A program made the position numbers and the translations under genes. DNA of 13,686 nucleotides from Delftia sp. PS-11 (GTDB taxonomy: Bacteria > Pseudomonadota > Gammaproteobacteria > Burkholderiales > Burkholderiaceae_C): assembly GCF_029870285.1 (NCBI RefSeq), contig NZ_JACSYA010000056.1:1-13686 (forward strand), read 5' to 3'. Within the stretch, counting starts at the first letter, position 1; each line of letters opens with the position of its first letter. Under the pieces are notes generated by a model. The model did no database searches and was not told the origin of the DNA. It worked only from the letters and a program-made list of their open reading frames with translations. Below are positions 6,635 through 13,686 of the stretch, piece after piece.

Positions 6635-7464
6635 TTTCCGGCAAGACCACTCTGATCGCCCACATCGGCTTTCCCACCGAGAGCTTCAAGGCGCCGATGA
6701 TCTACAACCCCTGGTTCGACAGCAAGGGCATCGATGCCTGCGTGGTCCCCATGGGCGTGCGGCCCGAGGACTTCGTGTCCAGCATGGCGGCCATCATGCG
6801 CCTGTCCAATCTGCGCGGCGCGTTGATCACCATGCCGCACAAGGTCTCCACGGTGGCATTGATGGACGAGGTCACTCCCGCCGTGCAGATCGCCGGCGCC
6901 TGCAATGCCGTGCTGCGCCGCGAGGACGGCTCGCTGCTGGGTGACCAGTTCGATGGCGAGGGCTTTGTGCGTGGCGTGCTGCGCAAGGGCCGTCAGCTCG
7001 ATGGCGCCAGTGTGCTGGTGTCGGGGGCGGGCGGCGTGGGCTCGGCCATTGCCGCCTCGCTGGCAGCAGCTGGCGTGGGCGAGCTGGCGCTGTTCGATGC
7101 ACGGCCAGACAGCGCCGAGGCGCTGGCCCAGCGGCTGCGGACCCATTACCCGAAGCTGCGCGTGCGCACGGGCAGCAACGATCCCCAGGGCTTTGATGTG
7201 ATTGTCAATGCCACGCCGCTGGGCATGAAGGAGGACGACCCTTTGCCTTTCGACGTGTCCCGCATCCCGTCCACAGCCTTTGTCGGCGAGGTGGTGATGA
7301 AGTCCGAGTTCACGCCGCTGTTGCGCGCAGCGCGCGACAAGGGCTGCGGCTTCCAGGTCGGCACCGACATGCTGTTCGAGATGATCCCCGCCTACCTGGA
7401 GTTCTTTGGCTTTGGCAGTGCCACGGCCGAGGAGCTGCGCGCCACGGCAACGATTGCCTACTGA
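6631..7464 (+). CDS. Shikimate/quinate dehydrogenase family protein (catabolic, probably NAD+-linked)
   Basis: This 277-residue cytoplasmic enzyme of the AroE/YdiB/QsuD family is predicted to oxidise quinate to 3-dehydroquinate and/or shikimate to 3-dehydroshikimate. Catalytic Lys71 (LITMPHK), Asn92 (GACNAV) and Asp108 (GDQFDGEG) are present. GAGGVGSA (132-139) is the nucleotide-binding loop, and NATPLGM is the family signature. Asp156 at the end of the second Rossmann strand (LALFDAR), where NADP+ enzymes carry NRT, points to NAD+, as in the catabolic QsuD of Corynebacterium. Deviations from AroE are ESFKAP for the substrate-binding SxSxP, and Met251 for the usual Gln in GxxMLxxQ. The substrate may therefore differ from that of biosynthetic AroE. 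It is coupled to the transporter, and no separate ribosome binding site is obvious. Confidence 0.82.
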   Translation: MISGKTTLIAHIGFPTESFKAPMIYNPWFDSKGIDACVVPMGVRPEDFVSSMAAIMRLSNLRGALITMPHKVSTVALMDEVTPAVQIAGACNAVLRREDGSLLGDQFDGEGFVRGVLRKGRQLDGASVLVSGAGGVGSAIAASLAAAGVGELALFDARPDSAEALAQRLRTHYPKLRVRTGSNDPQGFDVIVNATPLGMKEDDPLPFDVSRIPSTAFVGEVVMKSEFTPLLRAARDKGCGFQVGTDMLFEMIPAYLEFFGFGSATAEELRATATIAY

Positions 7465-7503
7465 CACCGGCCCGGCCACTTTCCCCGCAACGACCAGGAC
7501 ATG

Positions 7504-7523
7504 GCTCTGGAGACCTCCAGAGC
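7504..7523. repeat. Hairpin in the porin leader
   Basis: GCTCTGGA (7504-7511) pairs perfectly with TCCAGAGC (7516-7523) around a GACC loop. CATGGCT (7500-7506) could instead pair with AGCCATG (7531-7537), sharing three bases with the first stem. The structure lies 40 nt after the dehydrogenase stop and about 50 nt before the porin start. It may limit read-through or protect the porin messenger; no T-run follows directly. Confidence 0.45.
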
Positions 7524-7576
7524 GGGGCGAAGCCATGCCTGGAACCGCATTTTTCATACACAAGGAGACATCCACC

Positions 7577-8731
7577 ATGCATAAGCACCTGCCGCAAGGC
7601 GCACGCCGCACACACCACACCCGCCATGCGCTGGCCGGCTCCATCGCACTGGCCCTGGCCCTGGGTGCCATGGGTGCGCACGCGCAGTCCTCGGTCACCG
7701 TCTATGGCAGCGTGGACCAGTACGTCAACCACATGCGCAGCAGCTCGGGCGCATCCATGACGGCGCTGGAAGATGGCGCCGTGCTGCGCAGCCGCCTGGG
7801 CTTTCGTGGCCATGAAGATCTGGGTGGCGGCCTGTACGCCAAGTTCCAGCTGGAGATGGGCATCAACGCCGACAACGGCAGCCAGGCCGACACCACGCGC
7901 GGCTTTGACCGCCAAAGCTGGGTGGGTCTGGGCGGGGGCTGGGGCGAGGTGCGCCTGGGCCGCCAGAACACCGTGATTTTCGGGCGTGGCGACTACATCG
8001 ACTTCACCTCGCGCACGCTGGGCTCCATGGTCAACAACTTCGGCGTGCCCTCGCGCTTCGACAACGACATCTCCTACACCTCGCCGCGCGTGGCGGGCTT
8101 CCTGTTCGAGGCCCACTACGCCATGGCCGAGACAGGCGCACCGTCGCGCCAGGCCATCTACCAGGCGGGCCTGGACTATGCCAATGGTCCTTACCGCGTG
8201 GGCTACGCGGGCCTGTATGCGCGCGCGCCGCAAAGCGCGGTCTACACCGCGCCCGTGCGCTACGACAACCTGTACGCCAACTACGACTACGGCAAGGGCA
8301 AGGTGCAACTGGCCTTTGTGCGCTCGAATAACAGCACCTCGGGTACGGCGGGCAACAACACGGCCACGGTGCTGGGCAACACAGGTGGCCTGGTGGCGGG
8401 CACCAACGCGGACGTGAACCGCGTTTACCGCGTCTGGCAGCTGTCGGCGGACTACCGCATCACGCCGCAGCTGCGCGTGGGCGCGCTGTGGGGCCGCATC
8501 CAGGATACCTCGGACAGCGGACGCGGAGCATCGGGCGGTGCGGTGGCGGCCTACTACGACCTGTCCAAGCGGACCATGCTGTACGCGGTGGCCGAACAGC
8601 TGAGCAACGACCGCAACGCGGGCTTCCGGCTGGCAGCCTCGGGCGGGATGAAGCCGAACTTCACATCGGCTGATGATGTCAACGGCCGCACGATCAAGGG
8701 CGTGCAGGTGGGCGTGGTGCATCGTTTCTGA
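7577..8731 (+). CDS. Gram-negative outer-membrane porin (Omp32-like)
   Basis: This is a 384-residue precursor of a trimeric 16-stranded general porin of the betaproteobacterial type. The signal peptide has an unusually His/Arg-rich start (residues 1-17), a hydrophobic core AGSIALALALGAMG, and a predicted cut after AHA (residue 36). The mature protein begins QSSVTVYGSVDQYV, typical of this family, and ends in Phe (VGVVHRF), the usual BAM recognition end. Glycine- and aromatic-rich alternating strands fill the rest. The ATG at 7577 is chosen because AAGGAG (7562-7567) precedes it at 9 nt and the signal peptide starts there; an upstream in-frame start near 7406 lies within the preceding gene. 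The position inside the quinate/shikimate gene group suggests a role in passing the anionic substrate through the outer membrane. It is flanked by hairpins on both sides, so its expression may be set separately. Confidence 0.9.
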   Translation: MHKHLPQGARRTHHTRHALAGSIALALALGAMGAHAQSSVTVYGSVDQYVNHMRSSSGASMTALEDGAVLRSRLGFRGHEDLGGGLYAKFQLEMGINADNGSQADTTRGFDRQSWVGLGGGWGEVRLGRQNTVIFGRGDYIDFTSRTLGSMVNNFGVPSRFDNDISYTSPRVAGFLFEAHYAMAETGAPSRQAIYQAGLDYANGPYRVGYAGLYARAPQSAVYTAPVRYDNLYANYDYGKGKVQLAFVRSNNSTSGTAGNNTATVLGNTGGLVAGTNADVNRVYRVWQLSADYRITPQLRVGALWGRIQDTSDSGRGASGGAVAAYYDLSKRTMLYAVAEQLSNDRNAGFRLAASGGMKPNFTSADDVNGRTIKGVQVGVVHRF

Positions 8732-8748
8732 GCGCCTGAGTCTTCCCG

Positions 8749-8779
8749 CCTGCGGCCCGCCATGCGCGTGGGCCGCAGG
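8749..8779 (+). terminator. Strong hairpin after the porin gene
   Basis: CCTGCGGCCC (8749-8758) pairs perfectly with GGGCCGCAGG (8770-8779), with an 11-nt loop. It begins 17 bases after the porin stop. What follows is only mildly T-rich (tcatttcc), so termination may be partial. An in-frame ATG at 8762 falls in the loop and is unlikely to be the start of the next gene. Confidence 0.6.
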
Positions 8780-8809
8780 TCATTTCCGACAGCTAACAAC
8801 GCAACAGCC

Positions 8810-9247
8810 ATGAAAAAAATCCTGATGCTGCACGGCATCAACCACAACATGTTCGGCAAGCGCGACCCGGCCCAGTACGGTACGGTCACGCTGGCCGAGA
8901 TCGACGCAGGGCTGCAGGCCCTGGGGCGCGAGCTGGGCTGCGAGGTCGAGAGCTTCCAGACCAACTGCGAAGGCGCCATGTGCGAGCGCATCCACCAGGG
9001 CTTCAGCGACGGCGTGGATGGCGTGCTCATCAACGCCGGCGCCTGGACCCACTACAGCTACGGCATCCGCGATGCGCTGGCCATCCTGACCGTGCCCGTG
9101 GTGGAAATCCACATGAGCAACATCCATGCGCGCGAGCCGTTTCGTCACCATTCGGTGTTTGCCGAGATCGTCAAGGGCCAGATCTGCGGCTTTGGCGCGC
9201 ACAGCTACCAGCTGGGCCTGCGGGCCGTGCTGTCCGCCATCGCGTAA
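8810..9247 (+). CDS. Type II 3-dehydroquinate dehydratase (dehydroquinase)
   Basis: This 145-residue enzyme forms dodecamers in its family and removes water from 3-dehydroquinate to give 3-dehydroshikimate. Near a transporter and a quinate/shikimate dehydrogenase this is most likely the catabolic (QuiB-like) enzyme. Arg18 and catalytic Tyr23 lie in GKRDPAQYG. NAGAWTH (75-81) matches the NPGAYTH substrate loop. EIHMSNIHAREPFRHHS (99-115) carries the catalytic His101 and Arg112. The usual NGPNLN near the start is HGINHN (8-13), a divergence discussed below. The ATG at 8810 is preferred over 8762 because it gives the family length and places the first beta strand (KKILMLHG) at the N-terminus; no good ribosome binding site is seen for either. 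A biosynthetic role cannot be excluded. Confidence 0.88.
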   Translation: MKKILMLHGINHNMFGKRDPAQYGTVTLAEIDAGLQALGRELGCEVESFQTNCEGAMCERIHQGFSDGVDGVLINAGAWTHYSYGIRDALAILTVPVVEIHMSNIHAREPFRHHSVFAEIVKGQICGFGAHSYQLGLRAVLSAIA

Positions 9248-9309
9248 CAGCAGGACAAGGCCCTGGCGCACGGCCGGTGCTGCAGTAAGATTGCTTCACT
9301 ATGCATAGC

Positions 9310-9350
9310 AGCCCGTGGCCGCTGGTAAGGCGCCTGCGGGCTTTCCTTTT
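9310..9350 (+). terminator. Probable intrinsic terminator after the dehydroquinase gene
   Basis: AGCCCG (9310-9315) pairs with CGGGCT (9337-9342), and an inner GCC/GGC pairing can form inside. A T-rich tail TTTCCTTTT (9342-9350) follows. It lies 62 bases after the dehydroquinase stop and would separate the catabolic genes from the aldo/keto reductase gene. Confidence 0.55.
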
Positions 9351-9373
9351 GATCCTTGGACCCGGGAGAATCC

Positions 9374-10390
9374 ATGAACGAACGCCGTATCGGCCCCTTT
9401 ACCGTGGGCAGCGTTGCACTGGGCTGCATGAACCTCAGCCATGCCTACGGTCTGCCGCCATCGCCCGAGCAGGGCAGGGCCGTGCTGCATGCCGCACTCG
9501 ATGCGGGTGTCACCCTGTTCGATACGGCGGCGCTGTATGGCTTTGGCGCCAATGAGTCCCTGGTCGGCCCGGTGCTCAAGCCGCACCGTGACCGCATCAC
9601 CCTGGCCAGCAAATGCGGCATGGCCGGCGTGCGCGGCGATGACAGCGTGATGCGCCGCGTCATCGACGGCCACCCCAAGACGCTGCGCCGCAATTGCGAG
9701 GACAGCTTGCAGCGCCTGGGCACCGATGTGATCGACCTGTACTACCTGCACCGCTGGGACCGGCGCATTCCCATCGAGGAGTCGGTGGGTGAGATGTCGC
9801 GCCTGGTGGAGGAGGGCAAGGTCCGCGCCCTGGGATTGTCCGAAGTCGGCGTGGATGCGCTGCGCCGTGCCCATGCGACCCACCCCATTGCAGCACTGCA
9901 AAGCGAGTATTCGCTGTGGTCGCGCAATGCCGAACTGGGCACGCTGCAGGCTTGCAAGGAACTGGGCATTGCCTATGTGGCCTTCAGCCCGCTGGGCCGG
10001 GCCTTTCTGACGGGCAAGCTGCAGGAAGTCCAGAGCCTGGTCAAGGGCGACATCCGCGCCGCCATGCCGCGCTTCGCCCCCGAGGCCTATGCGAAGAACC
10101 TGCAACTGCTCGCACCCATGCAGTCCATCGCGGAGCGCGCCGGCTGCACGCTGGCCGAGCTGGCCATCGCCTGGGTGCTGCACCAGGGCGAGCATGTGAT
10201 CGCGCTGCCCGGCACCACCAGCGTGGACCATCTGCATGAAGACCTGCGCGGCGGCGCGGTCCGGCTGGACGCCGCCCTGCTGGCGGAACTCGACGAGCTG
10301 TTCCAGCCCGAGCGCATCGCAGGCGACCGCTATGCCGTGGGCTCTCAGCGCGAGGTGGATACGGAAAAATACGCGTTCGAGAGCGTTTGA
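9374..10390 (+). CDS. Aldo/keto reductase, AKR13/YakC-like
   Basis: This 338-residue cytoplasmic NADPH-dependent oxidoreductase has the TIM-barrel fold of the aldo/keto reductase family. The catalytic tetrad is complete: Asp50 and Tyr55 in FDTAALYG, Lys80 in ASKCG, and His126 in YYLHRWD. GLSEVG and SEYSLWSR correspond to the conserved central strands, and PGTTSVDHLHED is the C-terminal cofactor-binding part. The overall pattern suits the AKR11/12/13 type rather than the classical AKR1 type. The ATG at 9374 is chosen because GGGAG (9364-9368) stands 5 nt upstream; a TTG at 9356 is less likely. A likely terminator separates it from the dehydroquinase gene, so a link to the quinate pathway is not implied. 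The substrate is unknown, probably an aldehyde or ketone. A short hairpin (GGGCC-gca-GGCCC, 10393-10405) follows the stop. Confidence 0.88.
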   Translation: MNERRIGPFTVGSVALGCMNLSHAYGLPPSPEQGRAVLHAALDAGVTLFDTAALYGFGANESLVGPVLKPHRDRITLASKCGMAGVRGDDSVMRRVIDGHPKTLRRNCEDSLQRLGTDVIDLYYLHRWDRRIPIEESVGEMSRLVEEGKVRALGLSEVGVDALRRAHATHPIAALQSEYSLWSRNAELGTLQACKELGIAYVAFSPLGRAFLTGKLQEVQSLVKGDIRAAMPRFAPEAYAKNLQLLAPMQSIAERAGCTLAELAIAWVLHQGEHVIALPGTTSVDHLHEDLRGGAVRLDAALLAELDELFQPERIAGDRYAVGSQREVDTEKYAFESV

Positions 10391-10453
10391 AAGGGCCGCA
10401 GGCCCGTCACTCTCGCACTGACGCGCTGCGTGCGGGTATCAGTCCTCATTGAA

Positions 10454-11686
10454 ATGAACTTCACCCATCACGGCCCGCGCCGCGCCGTCTCCTTTGCCCT
10501 GCTGCTGCCGCTGCTGCTGGCCGCGCAGCCGGTCGCCACCGATAGTTATCTGCCGGTGTTGCCTGAGATCGCCCGCGAGCTGGGCTCGGCCAGCAGCAGC
10601 CTGACCATGTTCATGCTGGCCTTCGGCATCGCCCAGCTGGTGTGCGGGCCGCTGGCCGACCGCTTTGGGCGCCGGCCGGTGCTGCTGGCGGGGCTGGCCT
10701 GTTATGCGGCAGCGGCAGCCGGCTGCGCGCTGGCGGGCAGCGCGAGTGCCTTGGTGGCCTGGCGCGCTGTGCAGGGCGTGGCGATGGCGGCCATCCTGAT
10801 ATGCGCCCGGGCCGCGGTGCGCGACCTGTATCCGGCCCATGAAGGGCCGCACATCATGGCCCGAGGCCTGACGGGTTTGGGCATAGTGGCCCTGATGGCG
10901 CCGATAGCCGGTGCATGGGGAGTCCACACCATCGGCTGGCGCTGGGTGCTGGTTGCGATGAGCGCCTACGCACTTGTGCTGCTGGCCCTGTGCTGGCGCA
11001 CTTTCAGCGAAACGCGGCAAGTGCAGGCGGAGTCTGCGCCGCTCCTCTCGTCTGCATCCACTGGCGGTATGCGCCAAGTACTCGCCAACCCCAGCTTTCG
11101 CGCCTGGACGGCGCTGGCGGCGGCGACCTACGGCGGTATCTTTTGCTTTTTGCTGCTGTCGCCGATGGTGTACATCGACCTGTTTGGCCTGTCGCCTGTG
11201 CTCTACGGGTGGATTCCAGCGGGTGGCTCGCTGGTCTACATCCTCAGCACCCTGTGGTGCCGCCGTTTGCTGTCGCGGCACGGGCCGGTGCGCACAGTGC
11301 AGCTGGGCGCTTCGCTCAGTCTGCTGGGGCCGTGCATCCAGGTCGCCGGCTGCATCCTGGCGCCGGCCTCGCCCATTCCATTGCTGGTGGGGCACGCGAT
11401 GTACGCATTGGGCCATGGCCTGCACCAGCCCTGCGGCCAGGCCGGCGCGGTGGGCGACCTGCCGCAGCTGGCCGGGCGGGCCGTGTCGTATTCGGGCTTC
11501 GTGATGATGTGCGTGGCCTTCTGTGCCGGCCAGCTGGCGGCGCACTTTGTCGATCCGACCATGCGCAATGGTGCCTGGCCGATGGTGTTGCCGATGGCGC
11601 TGGCGGGCATGGCGCTGGTCCTCATCGCCTTTGTCTGGCTGCCGTTGTTGTCGCGGGCGCGGGCGGCGCAAATGACGCAACCCTGA
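10454..11686 (+). CDS. Bcr/CflA-family MFS multidrug exporter
   Basis: This 410-residue inner-membrane protein is a drug:H+ antiporter of the 12-segment Bcr/CflA group of the major facilitator superfamily, whose members export bicyclomycin, chloramphenicol and similar compounds. PVATDSYLPVLPEIA (26-40) in the first helix is a group signature, and GPLADRFGRRP (65-75) is the loop 2-3 motif. RAVQGVAMAAILICARAAVRDLY corresponds to the conserved helix 4-5 region. The ATG at 10454 gives the usual N-terminus. A GTG at 10430 in the same frame would add eight residues, and neither start has a clear ribosome binding site, so the start is uncertain. It follows the aldo/keto reductase gene by 63 bases in the same direction and may share its transcript. 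The substrate is unknown. It ends in a convergent arrangement with the second chemoreceptor gene. Confidence 0.85.
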   Translation: MNFTHHGPRRAVSFALLLPLLLAAQPVATDSYLPVLPEIARELGSASSSLTMFMLAFGIAQLVCGPLADRFGRRPVLLAGLACYAAAAAGCALAGSASALVAWRAVQGVAMAAILICARAAVRDLYPAHEGPHIMARGLTGLGIVALMAPIAGAWGVHTIGWRWVLVAMSAYALVLLALCWRTFSETRQVQAESAPLLSSASTGGMRQVLANPSFRAWTALAAATYGGIFCFLLLSPMVYIDLFGLSPVLYGWIPAGGSLVYILSTLWCRRLLSRHGPVRTVQLGASLSLLGPCIQVAGCILAPASPIPLLVGHAMYALGHGLHQPCGQAGAVGDLPQLAGRAVSYSGFVMMCVAFCAGQLAAHFVDPTMRNGAWPMVLPMALAGMALVLIAFVWLPLLSRARAAQMTQP

Positions 11687-11766
11687 TCATGAGGCCGCAC
11701 GCTCGGCGTGCCAAAGCCTGTACGCCATCCGTGTGTTCTGGATGCGAAAGATATGCAGAAATACGC

Positions 11767-11791
11767 AAGAGCCAGCAAATAGCTGGCTCTT
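11767..11791. terminator. Bidirectional hairpin terminator
   Basis: AAGAGCCAGC (11767-11776) pairs perfectly over 10 bp with GCTGGCTCTT (11782-11791), with a 5-nt AAATA loop. It lies between the convergent exporter and chemoreceptor genes and is symmetrical enough to act in both directions. The run of Ts after the stem is short. Confidence 0.75.
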
Positions 11792-11819
11792 GAATATTCT
11801 CCGTCTGTTTTCAGGGTAT

Positions 11820-13541
11820 TTACTGTATTGACAGCTGTGGTGAATTGGAAATTGCAGGCAAATGAGTGCTTGCCGAGCGCGGAAGCTGGAATACAGCCAC
11901 TCCTGCGACCAGTTGCTGTGCCTGTATTTTGAGGTTGTGTGCCGAGGCTGCCATTTCTTCGACCAGCGCTGCATTTTGCTGCGTTGTCTGATCCATCTGG
12001 GAAACTGCAGATCCGACCTCGGATACGCCGGAAGACTGCTCGTGGCTGGCTGTGCTGATTTCTCCCATGATGTCGGTGACACGCTGAATGGCCTGCACGA
12101 CGTCTCCCATGGTCTGTCCCGCCTTGTCCGCCAGCAGAGATCCTTCCTCCACCCGCTGCACACTGGCTCCAATCAGTGATTTGATTTCGCGTGCGGCTTC
12201 GGCACTGCGCCCTGCCAGGCTGCGGACCTCGCTGGCAACCACCGCAAACCCCCGGCCTTGCTCCCCGGCCCGGGCTGCTTCCACGGCGGCATTGAGCGCC
12301 AGGATATTGGTCTGGAACGCAATGCTGTCGATGACGCCGATGATGTCGTGGATCTTGCGGGACGATTGATTGATGGCTTTCATCGTTTCCACCACCTGGC
12401 TCACCACTTCGCCGCCGTGGGTTGCGACCTCGGATGCATTGCGCGCCAGGGCATTTGCCGTGCGGGCATTTTCCGCATTCTGCTGAACCATGGTGCTCAC
12501 ATGTTCCATGGACGCTGCCGTCTGCTCCAGTGCGCTGGCCTGGCTTTCGGTTCTTGAACTCAGATCCTGGTTGCCCTGGGCAATCTGGGTGCTTGCAATC
12601 GCCAGGCTTTCCGCGTTGCCACGTACATTGGTGACAATCTGGCTCAGCTGATCGCGCATGGCTTTCATGGAGGCGAGAACGCTGTGCTGATCCCCGGGCC
12701 TCACGTCGATATCGTGGATCAGGTTGCCTTGCCGCACGTTGTCTGCCACTTTCTTGACCTGCACAGGCTCGGCACCCAGAAGGTGCATGAGGCGGGCCCT
12801 GAACAGCAGCAGTCCCAGTGCAGCTGCCAGCACATTGACAAGCGCCACGACCAGTAGCGTGGCGTACCAGAAATTCTTGTTCGCAGTGGCCTGCGCGACA
12901 GCGCCTGCAGTGCGCTCGTCCAGCAGGGTGAAGAACTCGTCCACCGGCTTCATGATCCTGGCCTTGGCCTGATGGTATGCCTTGTCATGCATCATGGCGC
13001 TGGCCTGTGCCGGATCAGGTTCTGCCTGCAGGGTGAAGCCTCCCTTGCCGTCCTCGCGCTTGCCCTTGATGAGGTTCATGGCAACGGTTTCGGTGCGTAC
13101 CAGTTCGTTGGAGTTGTCCTGTGCCTCCTTGAGCTTGGCAAACTCGGCGTCGCTGAAGCCTGCGCGTTTCATCAAATCCAGCAGCGATACTGGCGCTTCG
13201 CTGCCCCGGCCCGGATCCATCCCCGCCGCACGGAAATCCCAGTAGATTTTCTCGTAGTGCCTCGGCCTGGGCTTGGTGCCATTGCGGATATCGAGCACTT
13301 CCAGGTATTGCCGCTCATATTCGGCATCACCCGACACCACGTAGGTGCGTGCCAGGCGTGTGAGATCGTCGGAACTCTGACGCAGTTCGTCTGCCAGCAG
13401 ATAAGACGTGTAGCGTGATAGGTTGACCTGGGCGACCATATTGTTGGCCTGCCTCACCTTGAAAAGCGTGAACGCCAGGGCTGCTGCTGCCAGCAGGATA
13501 ATCAGCAGCAGGGCCTGCGTCATCTGCTTGATGGATTTCAT
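11820..13541 (-). CDS. Methyl-accepting chemotaxis protein without C-terminal tether
   Basis: This 573-residue inner-membrane chemoreceptor has TM1 at about 9-28, a larger periplasmic sensor at about 29-223, TM2 at about 224-247, a HAMP region at about 248-300, and a signalling coiled coil whose tip (about 399-435) contains [19 protein letters not shown]. The sensor carries [17 protein letters not shown] (56-72) and [20 protein letters not shown] (81-100). This pattern also occurs in other betaproteobacterial receptors and hybrid kinases, as I recall, but its ligand is not known to me. The C-terminus ([10 protein letters not shown]) has no xWxxF pentapeptide, unlike the other receptor in this window. 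AAGGA (13550-13554) is 8 nt before the ATG. Signalling domains of the two receptors are close to identical in places while the sensors differ, so they respond to different signals. Confidence 0.9.
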   Translation of the reverse strand: MKSIKQMTQALLLIILLAAAALAFTLFKVRQANNMVAQVNLSRYTSYLLADELRQSSDDLTRLARTYVVSGDAEYERQYLEVLDIRNGTKPRPRHYEKIYWDFRAAGMDPGRGSEAPVSLLDLMKRAGFSDAEFAKLKEAQDNSNELVRTETVAMNLIKGKREDGKGGFTLQAEPDPAQASAMMHDKAYHQAKARIMKPVDEFFTLLDERTAGAVAQATANKNFWYATLLVVALVNVLAAALGLLLFRARLMHLLGAEPVQVKKVADNVRQGNLIHDIDVRPGDQHSVLASMKAMRDQLSQIVTNVRGNAESLAIASTQIAQGNQDLSSRTESQASALEQTAASMEHVSTMVQQNAENARTANALARNASEVATHGGEVVSQVVETMKAINQSSRKIHDIIGVIDSIAFQTNILALNAAVEAARAGEQGRGFAVVASEVRSLAGRSAEAAREIKSLIGASVQRVEEGSLLADKAGQTMGDVVQAIQRVTDIMGEISTASHEQSSGVSEVGSAVSQMDQTTQQNAALVEEMAASAHNLKIQAQQLVAGVAVFQLPRSASTHLPAISNSPQLSIQ

Positions 13542-13686
13542 GGGAGTGGTCCTTGTTTTTTGTAGGTGGAGTTTGTGATGGAGTTTCTGGAAGATTTTTG
13601 GTTGTTTGCGGAAAAATCAACCATCAAGGAAGCCATGAATAGCTCGGAAAAATAGCCGTGCAACGGATATTTTTGAAATAAGCAAT
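13542..13686. other. AT-rich leader upstream of the second chemoreceptor gene
   Basis: This end of the window is clearly richer in A and T than the genes around it, with several runs of four to six A or T. It must contain the chemoreceptor promoter (minus strand), but I could not place convincing -35/-10 or flagellar sigma-28 boxes. On the plus strand there is a 25-codon reading frame (13578-13655), [20 protein letters not shown] and five more residues, with AGGTGGAG (13564-13571) 6 nt upstream of its ATG. It is too short to call a gene with confidence. Confidence 0.4.

Noticed and set aside
7310..8722. 470-codon open frame on the minus strand over the porin
   Set aside because: The plus strand has a clear porin with ribosome binding site, signal peptide and C-terminal Phe; the antisense frame has no recognisable domain.
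8762..9247. Longer dehydroquinase starting at ATG 8762
   Set aside because: This ATG is in the loop of the post-porin hairpin, and the extra 16 residues are not family-like; 8810 gives the normal N-terminus.
10439..11680. 413-codon open frame opposite the Bcr/CflA exporter
   Set aside because: Its composition is dominated by Arg, His and Gln, and the plus strand carries a recognisable exporter.
13542..13686. Sigma-28 flagellar promoter upstream of the second chemoreceptor
   Set aside because: I looked for TAAA and GCCGATAA-like boxes at the right spacing on the minus strand and found none close enough to support.
1..13686. CRISPR array, tRNA, rRNA, insertion sequence or prophage
   Set aside because: No regularly spaced repeats, no tRNA-like cloverleaf noticed, and no transposase, integrase or phage gene among the recognisable coding regions.

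Overview
The window looks like chromosomal DNA from a GC-rich betaproteobacterium of the family Comamonadaceae, most likely Comamonas or a close relative. This is inferred from the protocatechuate 4,5-cleavage (pmd) genes, the Omp32-like porin and the style of the chemoreceptors; no marker gene is present to fix the genus.

Layout. (1) Positions 1-2894 (+): the last codons of pmdB, then pmdC, then two coupled genes whose products resemble the two halves of the fused 3-dehydroshikimate dehydratase QuiC1. Here they are separate proteins in the reverse order: the HPPD-like half comes first and the TIM-barrel half second. (2) 2950-4746 (-): a transmembrane chemoreceptor with a CheR-tether-like C-terminus (EWESF). 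(3) 4747-5236: a long divergent intergenic region with two hairpins and an inverted repeat resembling PcaR/PcaU-type (IclR family) operators. (4) 5237-9247 (+): an MHS-family transporter overlapping a quinate/shikimate dehydrogenase-like gene, then a porin, then a type II 3-dehydroquinate dehydratase. (5) 9374-11686 (+): an aldo/keto reductase and a Bcr/CflA-type drug exporter, with no clear link to the pathway. (6) 11820-13541 (-): a second chemoreceptor with a different periplasmic domain and no C-terminal tether, preceded by an AT-rich leader.

How it fits together. The gene set reads as a hydroaromatic acid route. The porin and MHS transporter bring in quinate or shikimate, the dehydrogenase oxidises it to 3-dehydroquinate or 3-dehydroshikimate, and the type II dehydroquinase converts 3-dehydroquinate to 3-dehydroshikimate. 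A dehydroshikimate dehydratase would then give protocatechuate, which PmdAB and PmdC take into 4,5-cleavage. The QuiC1-like pair is placed for the dehydratase step. However, by alignment from memory the TIM-barrel half keeps only two of four metal ligands and the HPPD-like half only one of three. The pair is therefore either a non-canonical enzyme or something new, and it is the most interesting part of the window. Two chemoreceptors lie next to the catabolic genes and may guide the cell to such compounds, but their ligands cannot be read from sequence.
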